A stretch of DNA of 37,437 nucleotides from Sinomonas atrocyanea (GCF_030812675.1 NZ_JAUSTE010000020.1:1-37437), one strand, 5' to 3'. Positions 1 through 7,717 are shown, numbered from the stretch's first letter. Numbers and translations: made by a program. The notes: generated by a model from the letters alone, not told the origin.

Positions 1-33
1 CACCCTGGTGGGCACCCCCACCCGGCTTACGCC

Positions 34-75
34 GGCGGCCCGGTCGCCTTCCGCGCGGAAGGCGACCGGGCCGCC
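34..75. terminator. 42-bp perfect palindrome, possible bidirectional terminator
   Basis: The left arm at 34-52 is exactly complementary to 57-75, and the four bases between them (GCGC) are themselves palindromic. The whole 42 bp is therefore a perfect palindrome, and as RNA it folds into a very stable hairpin. It lies about 50 bp past the stop of the minus-strand gene ending at 128. No T-tract follows on either strand, so it is a stem-only terminator or a structured intergenic element. A smaller hairpin (GGTGGG/CCCACC, 7-22) lies beside it. Confidence 0.5.
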
Positions 76-124
76 GTCGTGCTTCGGGCCGTCGCCGTGC
101 TTCGGGCCGCCGTCGTGCTGAGGG
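71..124. repeat. Three tandem copies of an 18-bp repeat
   Basis: Three 18-bp units lie head to tail at 71-88, 89-106 and 107-124. The core is CCGYCGYCGTGCTTCGGG and the third copy diverges at its end (CTGAGGG). The first unit begins inside the right arm of the adjacent palindrome. The copy number may vary between strains. No coding function is seen. Confidence 0.6.
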
Positions 125-127
125 GTG

Positions 128-448
128 CTAGCCGATCTGCAGCTCGCCCATCTCGCCCCAGCCCTCGCCGTCGACCTGACGGGAGATGATGCTCGGGGTC
201 CTGACCAGGCACGGCCGCATGGACTCGAGGCCCTTCGCGAAGTGCGCACTCTGCACGTGCGGGGCGGCGCCGTCGTCCGTGAAGCCCTCGACGAGCACGT
301 ACTCGGCCGGGTTCTCGAGCGAGCGCGACCACTCGAAGAACAGGTTCCCGGGCTCCTTGCGCGTTGACTCGGTGAACTCGCGCACGATCTCGGGGAACTG
401 CTCCGCGTACTCGGGCTTGGTCTCGAACTTCACGACGATGAAGTACAT
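128..448 (-). CDS. Putative quinol monooxygenase / antibiotic biosynthesis monooxygenase (ABM) fold protein
   Basis: This 106-residue protein looks like a single dimeric ferredoxin-like ABM domain. It opens with a beta strand (MYFIVVKFETKP), has an EFTESTRKEPGN helix, then FFEWSRSLENPAEYVLVEGF, and near residue 70 the 'H...FAKGLESM' region usual for YgiN-like proteins. Such proteins act on quinols or on reactive aromatic intermediates without a bound cofactor, but many family members have no known substrate. The ATG has a good ribosome site (AAAGGAA) in the 21-base gap after the TPR-like gene, so the two are probably cotranscribed. The family call is fairly secure; the substrate is unknown. 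Confidence 0.75.
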   Translation of the reverse strand: MYFIVVKFETKPEYAEQFPEIVREFTESTRKEPGNLFFEWSRSLENPAEYVLVEGFTDDGAAPHVQSAHFAKGLESMRPCLVRTPSIISRQVDGEGWGEMGELQIG

Positions 449-469
449 GGGTTCCTTTCGGTAGTTTGG

Positions 470-1090
470 TCAGCCGCCGGTGGCGCGGCAGGCCTCGATC
501 CCCTCGCGCGCCCACGCCACCTGGGCCGGGGTGCCCACACGTTCGGCCCATTGCTCGGCGAGCTGGAACTCGACCAGCGCGCGGTGGGGCTCGCCCGCGT
601 CGAGGAACATCCAGCCGAGGTTCCCGTGGAGCGAGGCGCACCACCGCTGGGCCCGCTGGCTGTGGGAGCTGCTGGCGTACTCGATCCCGGCGCGGGCCCA
701 CGCCTCCGCGTGCTCGGTGTCCGCAATCGCGAGCATGTGGAACGCGTCAGCGGCGAGGAACTCCTCCCCGAGGTGCTCGCCGAGTTCGGCGGCCTGCTCG
801 AACAGCGGCACGGCCATGGCGGCGTGCCCAGAGGAGTTGAGGAGACGGCCGCGCTCGAGGACGACCCGCACGCCGATCGTGGGGTCCGGCCCGCAGTCGA
901 TGCCGTCGAGGAGCGCATCGGCCTCCTCGACGCGGCCCTGCAGGCCGATCGCGCGGCCGAGCTGCGTCATGAGCTCGCAGCGCTCCGCGTCGTCGAACCG
1001 CGGGTCCTCGAGGGCGCGGCGGAAGGCCGCCTCCGAGGCGGCCGGGTCGGAGAAGTCCCACAGGGCATCGAGCGTGGACTGTTCGAGCAC
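470..1090 (-). CDS. TPR-like hypothetical protein
   Basis: This 206-residue, alanine-rich, all-helical protein has repeated pairs of helices of about 34 residues (for example AELGEHLGEEFLAADAFHML and HRALVEFQLAEQWAERVG), which resembles tetratricopeptide repeats. It has no signal peptide or membrane segment, so a cytoplasmic protein-binding role is the most that can be inferred. The start is GTG at 1088-1090, preceded by GGGAGC. It sits directly upstream of the ABM-fold gene in a probable two-gene unit. The function is not recognised. Confidence 0.65.
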   Translation of the reverse strand: MLEQSTLDALWDFSDPAASEAAFRRALEDPRFDDAERCELMTQLGRAIGLQGRVEEADALLDGIDCGPDPTIGVRVVLERGRLLNSSGHAAMAVPLFEQAAELGEHLGEEFLAADAFHMLAIADTEHAEAWARAGIEYASSSHSQRAQRWCASLHGNLGWMFLDAGEPHRALVEFQLAEQWAERVGTPAQVAWAREGIEACRATGG

Positions 1091-1108
1091 GCTCCCACCC
1101 TAGCCTGC

Positions 1109-1504
1109 TCAGCGGGCGAGCCGGCTCCAGCCCAGCGCCTCGCGGTGCGCCCTGGGGAGCCCCGCCACGACGAGGTCGTACGAGTCCTCGACGAGGTCCC
1201 GGACGTCCTCCTCGGTGAGGGCGCCGTCGAGGCGCACGTCGCTCCAGTGCCTCTTGTTCAGGTGCCAGGCACCGGTGATCTCGGGATGGGCGGCCCGCAG
1301 CTGGACCGCGAGCGCAGGGTCGCACTTGAGCGCGACCCTGAGCGGGACCGCGTCGAGGGTGGAGAGGGCGAACATCTTTCCGGGCCGCTCGTCGCCCCCG
1401 CGCGGGGACCGGACCTTGAACACCGAGGCCTCGGGTCCGAAGGGGAAGTCCTCGTACGCCCCCGGGAATCCCAGGCACAGTTCCCTGAGCTGGGCCGCCT
1501 CCAT
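1109..1504 (-). CDS. MmcQ/YjbR family protein
   Basis: This 131-residue protein has the hallmarks of the MmcQ/YjbR fold: an N-terminal LCLGFPGAYEDFPFGPE segment, FKVR, GKMFAL, 'LKCDP', and 'GAWHLNKRHWSDVRLDG' in the second half. The family has a CyaY-like, double-wing fold; DNA binding is suggested for it but little tested. The chosen ATG (1502-1504) overlaps the TGA of the upstream CoA-binding gene by one base, implying translational coupling. A longer frame starting at 1531 would overlap that gene by 28 bases and is less likely. Confidence 0.8.
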   Translation of the reverse strand: MEAAQLRELCLGFPGAYEDFPFGPEASVFKVRSPRGGDERPGKMFALSTLDAVPLRVALKCDPALAVQLRAAHPEITGAWHLNKRHWSDVRLDGALTEEDVRDLVEDSYDLVVAGLPRAHREALGWSRLAR

Positions 1505-1938
1505 CACGCGGTCCTGCGGCCGCGCCGCCACAGCTCACGCTCGGGGCAGGCGTCCATGACCACGTCGAGTCCGGCCGCCTGCGCCCGCTCGGCCGCGGCC
1601 TCGTCCACGACGCCGAGCTGCATCCACACTGCCCGGGCGCCCACGGCAATGGCCTGGTCCACGACCTCCCCGACCCGGGTGGAGTTCACGAAGCAGTCGA
1701 CCACGTCGATCGGGTGCAGCTCCGCCGGGAGGTCCGCGAGCCGCGCGTAGCCCTTCTCCCCGTGCACGTCCTCGCCGCGCAGGTTCACCGGGATGATGCG
1801 GTTGCCCATGACGTCGCGGACAGTGAGGGAGACGGCGTGCGCGGCGCGCCATTCGTTGCGGGTCAGCCCCACGATGGCCCACGTCCCGGGCGTGCTCATG
1901 AGGCGGTCGATGACAGCAGGATCATTCACGTGCCGCAT
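1504..1938 (-). CDS. CoA-binding protein (YccU-like)
   Basis: This is a 144-residue single-domain protein of the CoA-binding Rossmann family (YccU type). It has the start 'TWAIVGLTRNEWRAAHAVS', the 'IIPVNLRGEDVHGEKGYARLADLP' strand-loop, and 'VDCFVNSTRVGEVVDQAIAVGARAVWMQLGV' followed by the conserved 'AAGLDVVMDACPE'. This matches the stand-alone CoA-binding domain related to succinyl-CoA synthetase alpha and acyl-CoA synthetases. The physiological role is unknown. It is cotranscribed with the MmcQ-like gene through a stop/start overlap, and its full length is normal for the family. Confidence 0.85.
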   Translation of the reverse strand: MRHVNDPAVIDRLMSTPGTWAIVGLTRNEWRAAHAVSLTVRDVMGNRIIPVNLRGEDVHGEKGYARLADLPAELHPIDVVDCFVNSTRVGEVVDQAIAVGARAVWMQLGVVDEAAAERAQAAGLDVVMDACPERELWRRGRRTA

Positions 1939-1960
1939 GGGGCCATGCTACTGCGGCGCG

Positions 1961-2752
1961 CTACCGTCCGGAGTCCTGGGCGTCCCCGCCCTGCCCCTCT
2001 CCTCCTTGGCCGCCTCCAGCCCCGCTCCCGCTGGGGGTCGGGCGCGGGGTGCCCTGCGAGGGGCGCGCGGGCTCGGTGGAGTCGCCGGAGGCACGCCCCC
2101 GCGCGCTGCCCTGGGGCTGCTGCTGGTCCTGCCGGCCCTGGTCCCCGGCGTCGCGGGGCGCCGGGGAGGCCCCGTCGCCCCGGCCCTGGACCGGCCGGGC
2201 GGCGCCCCGGTCTCCGGCCTCCCCCGCCCCGGCGACGCCCGCGGCGGCGCTCGCCGCGCCTGCGCCCAGCGGGGGCGCCGGGGTACCGGTGGGGGTGCCG
2301 GTGGGCGCGGCCTCGCCCGGGGCGAGCGGCTCGGCGGCGTGGGCCAGCGAGGGCCCGACGGCGGGGCGCAGCGGTGCGTGCCAGTCCCAGGCCTGGCCCG
2401 TCATCGCGGCGACGCCGCTTGCCCCGAGGCCCATGCCCGCCGCGACGAGCACGCCGACCATCGCCCCGCGGTGGCGCTTGATCCAGCGCGGCCTCGGGGC
2501 GGCGGCGGCAGCCTCGGCCTTCCGGGCCGCCGCCCGGGTGAGCGGGAGCACGACGGCGAGCGGCGCCGTCGCACTGTCCGTCGCCTGTCCGCCCGCGAGG
2601 AGGCGTGCCAGCTCGCCGGTGGGCGCGGGCGGCTCGGCGAGCCGGAGCGCGGCGATCCGCCCGAGCGCGGCCGTCAGCGCGGCGTCGTGCTCGAGCCCCT
2701 CCTCGGCGAGCACCGCCTGCACCTGCGTCCTCTTCACGCTGATCGGACCCAC
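1961..2752 (-). CDS. Putative membrane-anchored sigma-associated protein (anti-sigma-like)
   Basis: This 263-residue protein overlaps the 3' end of the sigma-factor gene by 19 bases. It has a GTG start and a good ribosome site (GAGGAAGA). The N-terminal ~85 residues are a helical, probably cytoplasmic domain. A basic stretch (PRPRWIKRHRG, about 92-102) leads into a single membrane segment (GAMVGVLVAAGMGLGASGVAAMTG), and the remaining ~130 residues are low-complexity Gly/Ala/Pro/Gln, presumably outside the cell. This topology and the coupling with a sigma gene suggest an anti-sigma or sensor partner. No zinc-binding HxxxCxxC motif is visible, so it is not a classical ZAS anti-sigma. The role is inferred from context. 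Confidence 0.6.
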   Translation of the reverse strand: MGPISVKRTQVQAVLAEEGLEHDAALTAALGRIAALRLAEPPAPTGELARLLAGGQATDSATAPLAVVLPLTRAAARKAEAAAAAPRPRWIKRHRGAMVGVLVAAGMGLGASGVAAMTGQAWDWHAPLRPAVGPSLAHAAEPLAPGEAAPTGTPTGTPAPPLGAGAASAAAGVAGAGEAGDRGAARPVQGRGDGASPAPRDAGDQGRQDQQQPQGSARGRASGDSTEPARPSQGTPRPTPSGSGAGGGQGGEGQGGDAQDSGR

Positions 2753-3291
2753 TCTTCCTCTGCTACGTGCTCCCGCAGGGCCAACAGGGCCCTGCGCTGG
2801 AGCTGCTTGACCGCGCCCGGCGTCTTGCCGAGCACGGAGGCGACTTCCTCGATGCTCAGTTCCGCCACGATGCGGAGCGTGAGCACTTCCTTCTGGTCCC
2901 CCTTGAGCCTGCCGATCAGGATCTCCGCATCGGTCTGGCCGGCGGCGAGGAGGGCATCGTGCTCGGCGGAGGCGGTCTCGCGGGTGTCGAGCAGCGGGTC
3001 GTAGTCGACGATCCGCGGCCGGCGCTCGGTCCGGCGGTAATGGTCCACCACCCGGGCGTGTGCCACGGAGAAGACGAGCGTCTTCAGCCCCGCCGCCCCG
3101 CCCGTGATCGAGCCAAGGCGCGGGAGCACCGCGACGAACACGTCCTGCGCGAGCGCCTCGGGGTCGTCCACCCCCCGGGCGGACATGTAGCCGATCACCG
3201 CGGGTGCCAGCGAACGGTAGACGAGGGTGAACAGCTCGTGCTCCGTCAGCGCGCCCGGCGCGAGATCGTCGTCGGTGATCGATTCGAGCAC
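2734..3291 (-). CDS. RNA polymerase sigma factor, sigma-70/ECF-like
   Basis: This 185-residue protein carries sigma region 2 (residues ~13-80: LVYRSLAPAVIGYMSARG, then DPEALAQDVFVAVLPRLG and VVDHYRR) and region 4 (about 120-175: LKGDQKEVLTLRIV, then LSIEEVASVLGKTPGAVKQL and QRRALLALRE). That is the two-domain ECF layout. I chose the GTG at 3289-3291 because AGAGGA precedes it at proper spacing and because the extra 38 residues of the longer frame do not look like protein. The target promoters are unknown. The downstream gene overlaps it and probably encodes a regulator of its activity. Confidence 0.85.
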   Translation of the reverse strand: MLESITDDDLAPGALTEHELFTLVYRSLAPAVIGYMSARGVDDPEALAQDVFVAVLPRLGSITGGAAGLKTLVFSVAHARVVDHYRRTERRPRIVDYDPLLDTRETASAEHDALLAAGQTDAEILIGRLKGDQKEVLTLRIVAELSIEEVASVLGKTPGAVKQLQRRALLALREHVAEEEWVRSA

Positions 3292-3627
3292 GGCTATCCT
3301 CTGGATTCCTGACCCTGGATTCTGAAGGCAGAACCCGCCCAGTCTAGCCGTGGGCCAGCTGCGCCGACGGCCCGACTGGGCAGAGAGGAAGCCGGGCTGG
3401 AACATGATGGGGGACAGATTCCAGCCCGGCTTACATCCACGTAATCGTCCGCGGCCCCCGGAAGGTTACGCGGATTCCGGATTTTCTTTCGGGAGCCCCT
3501 TCCGGCCCCGCTGGGGCCGGCGCGGCGCGGTCCGCCGCCGGCGCGGTCGGTTACTTTCCGCCGCCCACTGGGTACGGCGTAGGTGGTGTTCCTGGATCCG
3601 GCACGGCAAGGACGGGGTGATGTCTCG
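3292..3627. other. 336-bp intergenic region between divergent sigma and phosphatase genes
   Basis: No convincing protein gene is present. The region holds the two-hairpin RNA candidate at 3389-3469. After it comes a very GC-rich stretch (3500-3560) with CCGGCCCC/GGGGCCGG self-complementarity, and then the ribosome site of the phosphatase gene. Promoters for the sigma gene (minus) and the phosphatase (plus) must lie here, but I see no clear -35/-10 pair. Confidence 0.6.
3389..3469 (+). ncRNA. Candidate structured RNA, copy A (two hairpins, possible kissing loop)
   Basis: Hairpin 1 has perfect 14-bp arms (AAGCCGGGCTGGAA 3389-3402, TTCCAGCCCGGCTT 3419-3432) around a loop containing GATGGGGGACAG. 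Eight bases on, hairpin 2 is closed by GTAATC (3441-3446) and GGTTAC (3464-3469), six pairs with one G-U, around a loop with CCCCC. The G5 run of loop 1 can pair with the C5 run of loop 2. A second copy lies at 37198-37273 on the minus strand with identical spacing and a different but still paired stem 1. Strand is inferred from the GTAATC/GGTTAC wobble and from copy B. Not matched to any family I recognise. Confidence 0.6.
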
Positions 3628-4431
3628 ATGGACACGTCAGTGAACAGCGGTTCGGCCGACGACGGCGGCCTGGCGGAGGCCGTCCAAGGGCCCGGGGCGG
3701 TGGAGCTGCTGCTGATCCGCCATGGTGAGAGCGAGGGCAACGTCGCGGCGACGGAAGCGCGTGAGGCCGGGGTGGAGGTGATCGACGTCCCTGCCCGCGA
3801 TGCCGACGTGGACCTGTCCGGGACCGGCCGGGACCAGGCCAAGGCGCTCGGCACCGCGCTGGGCCGGGTCGCCGCAGAGCTCCGGCCGGACGCGGTGGTG
3901 TCCTCGCCCTACGCGAGGGCCCGCCAGACGGCCGAGATCGCGGTGGAGACGGCAGGCTGGCCGCTGCAGGTGCGCACCGACGAGCGGCTGCGCGACCGCG
4001 AGCTCGGCATTTTGGACCGGCTCACACGAGTGGGTGTGGAGCAGCGCTATCCCGAGGAGTCCGAGCGCCGGGCATGGCTAGGCAAGCTGTACTACCGGCC
4101 GCCGGGCGGGGAATCGTGGGCGGACGTGGCCCTGCGGCTGCGGTCTGTCCTCGCGGACGTGAACTCGCTGGGCATGGGGCACCGGGTGATGCTGGTGTGC
4201 CACGACGCCGTGATCATGCTTTTCCGGTATGTGCTCGAGGGGCTCAGCGAGAGGGAGCTGCTGGACCTCGCCTCCCGCGAAGCGATCCTCAACGCCTCGG
4301 TGACGCGGTTCGTGCGCCCCTCCGGCGTGGGACCGTGGACGCTGGAGAGCTTCAACGTGGCCGACCACCTGACAGAGCTGGGCGTCGAGGTCACCGAGCA
4401 CGCGGGAGACACCAGTGCCCGGCCGCGCTGA
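3628..4431 (+). CDS. Histidine phosphatase (phosphoglycerate mutase) family protein
   Basis: This 267-residue protein has the RHG catalytic motif of the histidine phosphatase superfamily near residue 31 (LLLIRHGESEGNVA); the His is the phospho-acceptor. Further motifs are 'VSSPYARARQTAEI' at ~92, 'LRDRELGILDRL', and the second catalytic His in 'VMLVCHDAVIMLF'. The substrate cannot be told from sequence; a metabolite phosphatase is likelier than a glycolytic mutase because of divergence around the active site. The ATG at 3628 follows GGGGTGA by seven bases. Its 3' end overlaps the GTG of nnrD by 17 bases, so the pair is probably cotranscribed. Confidence 0.85.
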   Translation: MDTSVNSGSADDGGLAEAVQGPGAVELLLIRHGESEGNVAATEAREAGVEVIDVPARDADVDLSGTGRDQAKALGTALGRVAAELRPDAVVSSPYARARQTAEIAVETAGWPLQVRTDERLRDRELGILDRLTRVGVEQRYPEESERRAWLGKLYYRPPGGESWADVALRLRSVLADVNSLGMGHRVMLVCHDAVIMLFRYVLEGLSERELLDLASREAILNASVTRFVRPSGVGPWTLESFNVADHLTELGVEVTEHAGDTSARPR

Positions 4432-5350
4432 CTCCTCCGGCGCCACCCCCGTGACGCCGTCGCTCCTGCGGGAGTGGCCGCTCCCTGCCCCGGGCCAGGA
4501 CAAGTACTCGCGCGGGTCTGTGCTCGTGGTGGGCGGTGCGCGGGCCACGCCCGGCGCCGCCCTGCTGGCGGGGACGGCCGCCCTGCGCGCCGGCGCCGGG
4601 AAGCTCACACTGGCCGTGGCCGAATCGGTGGCCGTGCAGGTGGGGGTGGCGCTGCCCGAGTGCGGGTCGATCGGCCTGCCGGAGACCGCTGCCGGCTCGG
4701 TCAGGCCGGAGCTGGACCGGATCTCCGCGCCCCTGGACGAGGCGGACGCCGTCCTGGTGGGTCCGGGGCTCGACGATCCCGAGCTCGCCGGGCAGCTGCT
4801 CGCCGCGCTGCTCGAGCGCGAGGCCGCCCGCGGCGACCGGCCCGGCGGCGACCCGGGCAGCCGCGGAGGGCCCGCCGTCGTCCTCGATGCCTACGCCCTC
4901 GGCGCCCTGGCGTCCCTCGAGGACCAGCTGGCCCCGTGGCGCGGGCGGCTGATCCTGACCCCGAATCGCAAGGAGGCGGCGGTCCTGCTGGGCCGGGACG
5001 TGGACGACCTCGAGAAGGACCTGGCCGAGATCTCCGACAGGTTCCACGCCGTGGTCACCTGCCAGGGGTTCATCAGCCAGCCGCCCGGGCTCGAGCCGGA
5101 GGAGCCGGAGCGGTGGAGGATCACCACGGGGTACGGCGGCCTGGGCACCTCCGGCAGCGGGGACGTCCTGGCTGGCGCGATCGCCGGGCTTCGGGCGCGC
5201 GGAACCAGCAGCGCGCAGGCGGCCTGCTGGGGCACCCACCTGCACGCCTCGGCCGGCGACCGGCTGGCCAGCAGGTGCGGTCCCCTCGGGTTCCTCGCCC
5301 GCGAACTCGCCGACGAGCTGCCCGCCCTGATGCTCGAGTTCAGCGTCTGA
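4415..5350 (+). CDS. nnrD: ADP/ATP-dependent NAD(P)H-hydrate dehydratase
   Basis: This 311-residue ribokinase-fold enzyme should repair hydrated NAD(P)H to NAD(P)H using ADP or ATP. It shows the family's glycine-rich start (KYSRGSVLVVGG, ~29-40), 'GAALLAGTAALRAGAGKLTLA', 'VLVGPGLDD', 'LILTPNRKEAAVLLGR', and the nucleotide-binding/catalytic 'YGGLGTSGSGDVLAGAIAGL' near residue 240-260, whose Asp is the expected catalytic residue. There is no fused NnrE epimerase domain, so this is the stand-alone form. It starts with GTG inside the end of the phosphatase gene. A clear assignment by motifs and length. Confidence 0.9.
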   Translation: MPGRADSSGATPVTPSLLREWPLPAPGQDKYSRGSVLVVGGARATPGAALLAGTAALRAGAGKLTLAVAESVAVQVGVALPECGSIGLPETAAGSVRPELDRISAPLDEADAVLVGPGLDDPELAGQLLAALLEREAARGDRPGGDPGSRGGPAVVLDAYALGALASLEDQLAPWRGRLILTPNRKEAAVLLGRDVDDLEKDLAEISDRFHAVVTCQGFISQPPGLEPEEPERWRITTGYGGLGTSGSGDVLAGAIAGLRARGTSSAQAACWGTHLHASAGDRLASRCGPLGFLARELADELPALMLEFSV

Positions 5351-5401
5351 CGCGCGCGCCGTGCACGTGGCAGCCCCAGCGATCCCTGCGGGAGGACCGC
5401 C

Positions 5402-6688
5402 CTAGTCGATGAGGTCGCGGACCACGATCGTCTGCTCGCGGTCGGGGCCGACACCGATGGCCGAGAACCGCGTCCCGGAGAGCTTCTCGAGCGCCAGGAC
5501 GTAGTCGCGGGCGTTGGCCGGGAGCTCGTCCAGGGTCGTGGCGCCCGAGATGTCCTCGGTCCAGCCGTCGAAGTACTCGAAGATCGGCTTGGCGTGGTGG
5601 AACTCGGTCTGGGTCATGGGCATCTCGTCGTGCCGCACACCGTCGACGTCGTACGCGACGCAGACCGGGATGCGCTCGATGCCGGTGAGCACGTCGAGCT
5701 TGGTCAGGAAGTAGTCCGTGAAGCCGTTGACGCGCGAGGCGTGGCGGGCCAGCACGGAGTCGTACCAGCCGCAGCGGCGCGGCCGGCCGGTGTTGACGCC
5801 GAACTCGCCGCCGGTCTTCTGCAGGTACTCGCCCATCTCGTCGAACAGCTCCGTGGGGAACGGCCCGGCCCCCACGCGGGTGGTGTATGCCTTGATGATG
5901 CCGATGGCCCGGGAGATGCGGGTGGGGCCGATGCCCGAGCCCACCGAGGCGCCGCCGGCGGTGGGGTTCGAGGACGTGACGAACGGGTAGGTGCCGTGGT
6001 CCACGTCGAGGAACGTGGCCTGGCCGCCCTCCATGAGGACCACCTTGCCGTCGTCGAGCGCCTTGTTGAGCTCGTACGTCGAGTCGATGACGAGGGGACG
6101 CAGGCGTTCCGCGAAGCCGAGGAAGTAGTCCACCGTCTCGTCGATGTCCACGGCCCGGCGGTTGTAGACCTTGACGAGGAGCTCGTTCTTCTGGTGCAGC
6201 GAGCCCTCGACCTTCTGCCGCAGGATGGACTCGTCGAAGACGTCCTGGACTCGGATGCCGAGGCGGGCCACCTTGTCCATGTAGGCCGGCCCGATCCCCC
6301 GGCCGGTGGTGCCGATCGCGCGCTTGCCGAGGAACCGCTCGGTGACCTTGTCGAGGGTCTGGTGGTACGGGGCCACGAGATGGGCGTTGGCGGAGACGCG
6401 CAGCCGGGACGTGTCGGCGCCGCGGGCCTCGAGCCCTTCGATCTCCTGGAAGAGCGCCTCGAGGTTCACGACGCAGCCGTTGCCGATGATCGGGATCGTG
6501 TTCGGGCTCAGGATGCCGGCGGGCAGGAGCTTGAGCTCGTACTTCTCGCCGCCGACCACCACGGTGTGGCCCGCGTTGTTGCCCCCGTTGGGCTTGACCA
6601 CGTAGTCCACGCGGCCCCCCAGCAGGTCCGTTGCCTTGCCCTTGCCCTCATCGCCCCACTGGGCTCCGACGATCACGATTGCTGGCAT
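5402..6688 (-). CDS. purA: Adenylosuccinate synthetase
   Basis: This 428-residue enzyme catalyses GTP-dependent condensation of IMP and aspartate, the first committed step to AMP. Signature motifs are '[17 protein letters not shown]' at residues ~7-23 (P-loop and catalytic Asp13), '[14 protein letters not shown]' with the catalytic His, '[14 protein letters not shown]', '[20 protein letters not shown]' and the C-terminal '[12 protein letters not shown]'. The ATG at 6686-6688 follows GGGGAGGAA and matches the normal N-terminus; the frame stays open further upstream but without resemblance to PurA. The leader carries an inverted repeat at 6764-6791. It converges on nnrD. Confidence 0.98.
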   Translation of the reverse strand: MPAIVIVGAQWGDEGKGKATDLLGGRVDYVVKPNGGNNAGHTVVVGGEKYELKLLPAGILSPNTIPIIGNGCVVNLEALFQEIEGLEARGADTSRLRVSANAHLVAPYHQTLDKVTERFLGKRAIGTTGRGIGPAYMDKVARLGIRVQDVFDESILRQKVEGSLHQKNELLVKVYNRRAVDIDETVDYFLGFAERLRPLVIDSTYELNKALDDGKVVLMEGGQATFLDVDHGTYPFVTSSNPTAGGASVGSGIGPTRISRAIGIIKAYTTRVGAGPFPTELFDEMGEYLQKTGGEFGVNTGRPRRCGWYDSVLARHASRVNGFTDYFLTKLDVLTGIERIPVCVAYDVDGVRHDEMPMTQTEFHHAKPIFEYFDGWTEDISGATTLDELPANARDYVLALEKLSGTRFSAIGVGPDREQTIVVRDLID

Positions 6689-6763
6689 GGATTCCTCCCC
6701 GGACACCGCCCACGGCCCGGCTGGCCGTCGGCCTACATGCAAAGGCCCCGTCTCTCGCGCGTC

Positions 6764-6791
6764 GTGGCAAGACTTCCGGGGCTCTTGCCAC
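6764..6791. promoter_or_regulatory. 9-bp inverted repeat in the purA / DUF1206 divergent region
   Basis: GTGGCAAGA (6764-6772) and TCTTGCCAC (6783-6791) are perfect inverted arms separated by 10 bp. The element is 76 bp upstream of purA and 69 bp upstream of the DUF1206 start, placed to act as an operator for either gene, or as a hairpin in the purA leader. The binding protein is unknown. Confidence 0.45.
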
Positions 6792-6859
6792 CCAAGTCTA
6801 CCGAAGCGGGGCAAGGGGCACCGAAGATGATGGGAAGCACTCACCTCAGGAGGTCATCA

Positions 6860-7717
6860 GTGGACGATCATTCACGCGGGGGCGGCGGGGCCGACAACTC
6901 GGCCCAGCGGGGCGCCAAGGACGCCGCCCACCATGCGGAGCGGGCCGCGAGCTCGCCCGCCGCACGCACGGTGGCGCGCGCGGGCTTCGCGTTCGTGGGT
7001 CTGCTGCACATCCTCATCGCGTGGCTGGCGCTCCAGGTGGCGCTCGGGGGCAGCAGCAAGAGCGCCGACCAGTCGAGCGCGGTCCAGCAGATCGCCTCGG
7101 CGCCGGGCGGCCCTGTGCTGCTCTGGGCCGCCGTCGTCTGCTGCGCCGCCCTCGCCGTGTGGATGGTCATCGACGCCGTCGCGAAGTGGCGGCGCGAGGG
7201 CAAGCCGACCAAGGCCCTCGGGCCCGGCGGCACGGCGCTCGCCTACTTCGCCCTCACGTGGCTCTTCGTCAGCTTCGCCCTCGGCAACCAGAAGAACTCG
7301 AGCCAGCAGTCCCAGCAGACCACCGCCAACGTGCTCTCGATTCCCTTCGGTCCGGTGGTGCTCTTCATCGCCGGGCTCGTGGTCCTCGGCATCGGGGTGT
7401 ACTTCGGCTTCCGCGGGGTGACCCGCGGCTTCCTGGGCAAGGACGCCCAGCCGACCGAGTCCGCGCCGGACTGGGTGAAGGTCGTGGGAAGCGTCGGCTA
7501 CACGGCGAAGGGGATCGCCGTGGCCGTGGTGGGCATCCTGATCCTGGTCGCGGCCGTGCACCATGACCCGAAGCAGCAGTCCGGCCTCGACGGAGCCCTC
7601 AAATCGCTGGCCTCGCAGCCCTTCGGCACTTGGATCCTCGCGGCCGTGGCCCTCGGCCTCGCCTGCTACGGCGTCTACAGCGCGGCGCGGGCCAAGTACG
7701 GCAACTTCGACCAGTAG
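6860..7717 (+). CDS. DUF1206 integral membrane protein
   Basis: The protein has 285 residues. After a hydrophilic N-terminus of ~35 residues there are six hydrophobic spans arranged as three two-helix repeats, typical of DUF1206: FAFVGLLHILIAWLALQVAL and VLLWAAVVCCAALAVWMVI; LAYFALTWLFVSFAL and VVLFIAGLVVLGIGVYFGF; VGYTAKGIAVAVVGILILVA and WILAAVALGLACYGVYSAA. Each repeat contains a small-residue 'R.GF..G'-like or 'GYTAKG' start. The family is common in Actinobacteria and its function is unknown. The GTG start at 6860 is set by a perfect AGGAGG (6848-6853) six bases upstream. It converges on the ligase gene. Confidence 0.85.
   Translation: MDDHSRGGGGADNSAQRGAKDAAHHAERAASSPAARTVARAGFAFVGLLHILIAWLALQVALGGSSKSADQSSAVQQIASAPGGPVLLWAAVVCCAALAVWMVIDAVAKWRREGKPTKALGPGGTALAYFALTWLFVSFALGNQKNSSQQSQQTTANVLSIPFGPVVLFIAGLVVLGIGVYFGFRGVTRGFLGKDAQPTESAPDWVKVVGSVGYTAKGIAVAVVGILILVAAVHHDPKQQSGLDGALKSLASQPFGTWILAAVALGLACYGVYSAARAKYGNFDQ

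Noticed and set aside
71-124. Tandem repeats as a CRISPR array
   Set aside because: The 18-bp units are directly adjacent with no spacers and no cas genes are present.
3292-3405. Longer sigma factor starting at 3405
   Set aside because: The added 38 residues overlap the hairpin element and lack protein character; GTG 3291 has a suitable ribosome site.
3406-3472. Element A/B as a small peptide gene (frame starting Met-Gly-Asp-Arg-Phe in both copies)
   Set aside because: The frame is open in both, but between copies about nine codons differ non-synonymously and only three synonymously, while stem complementarity is kept. Structure explains the pattern better than protein conservation.
6689-6844. 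N-terminally extended PurA starting at 6844
   Set aside because: The extra 52 residues bear no resemblance to PurA, whereas ATG 6688 has a strong ribosome site and the normal family N-terminus.
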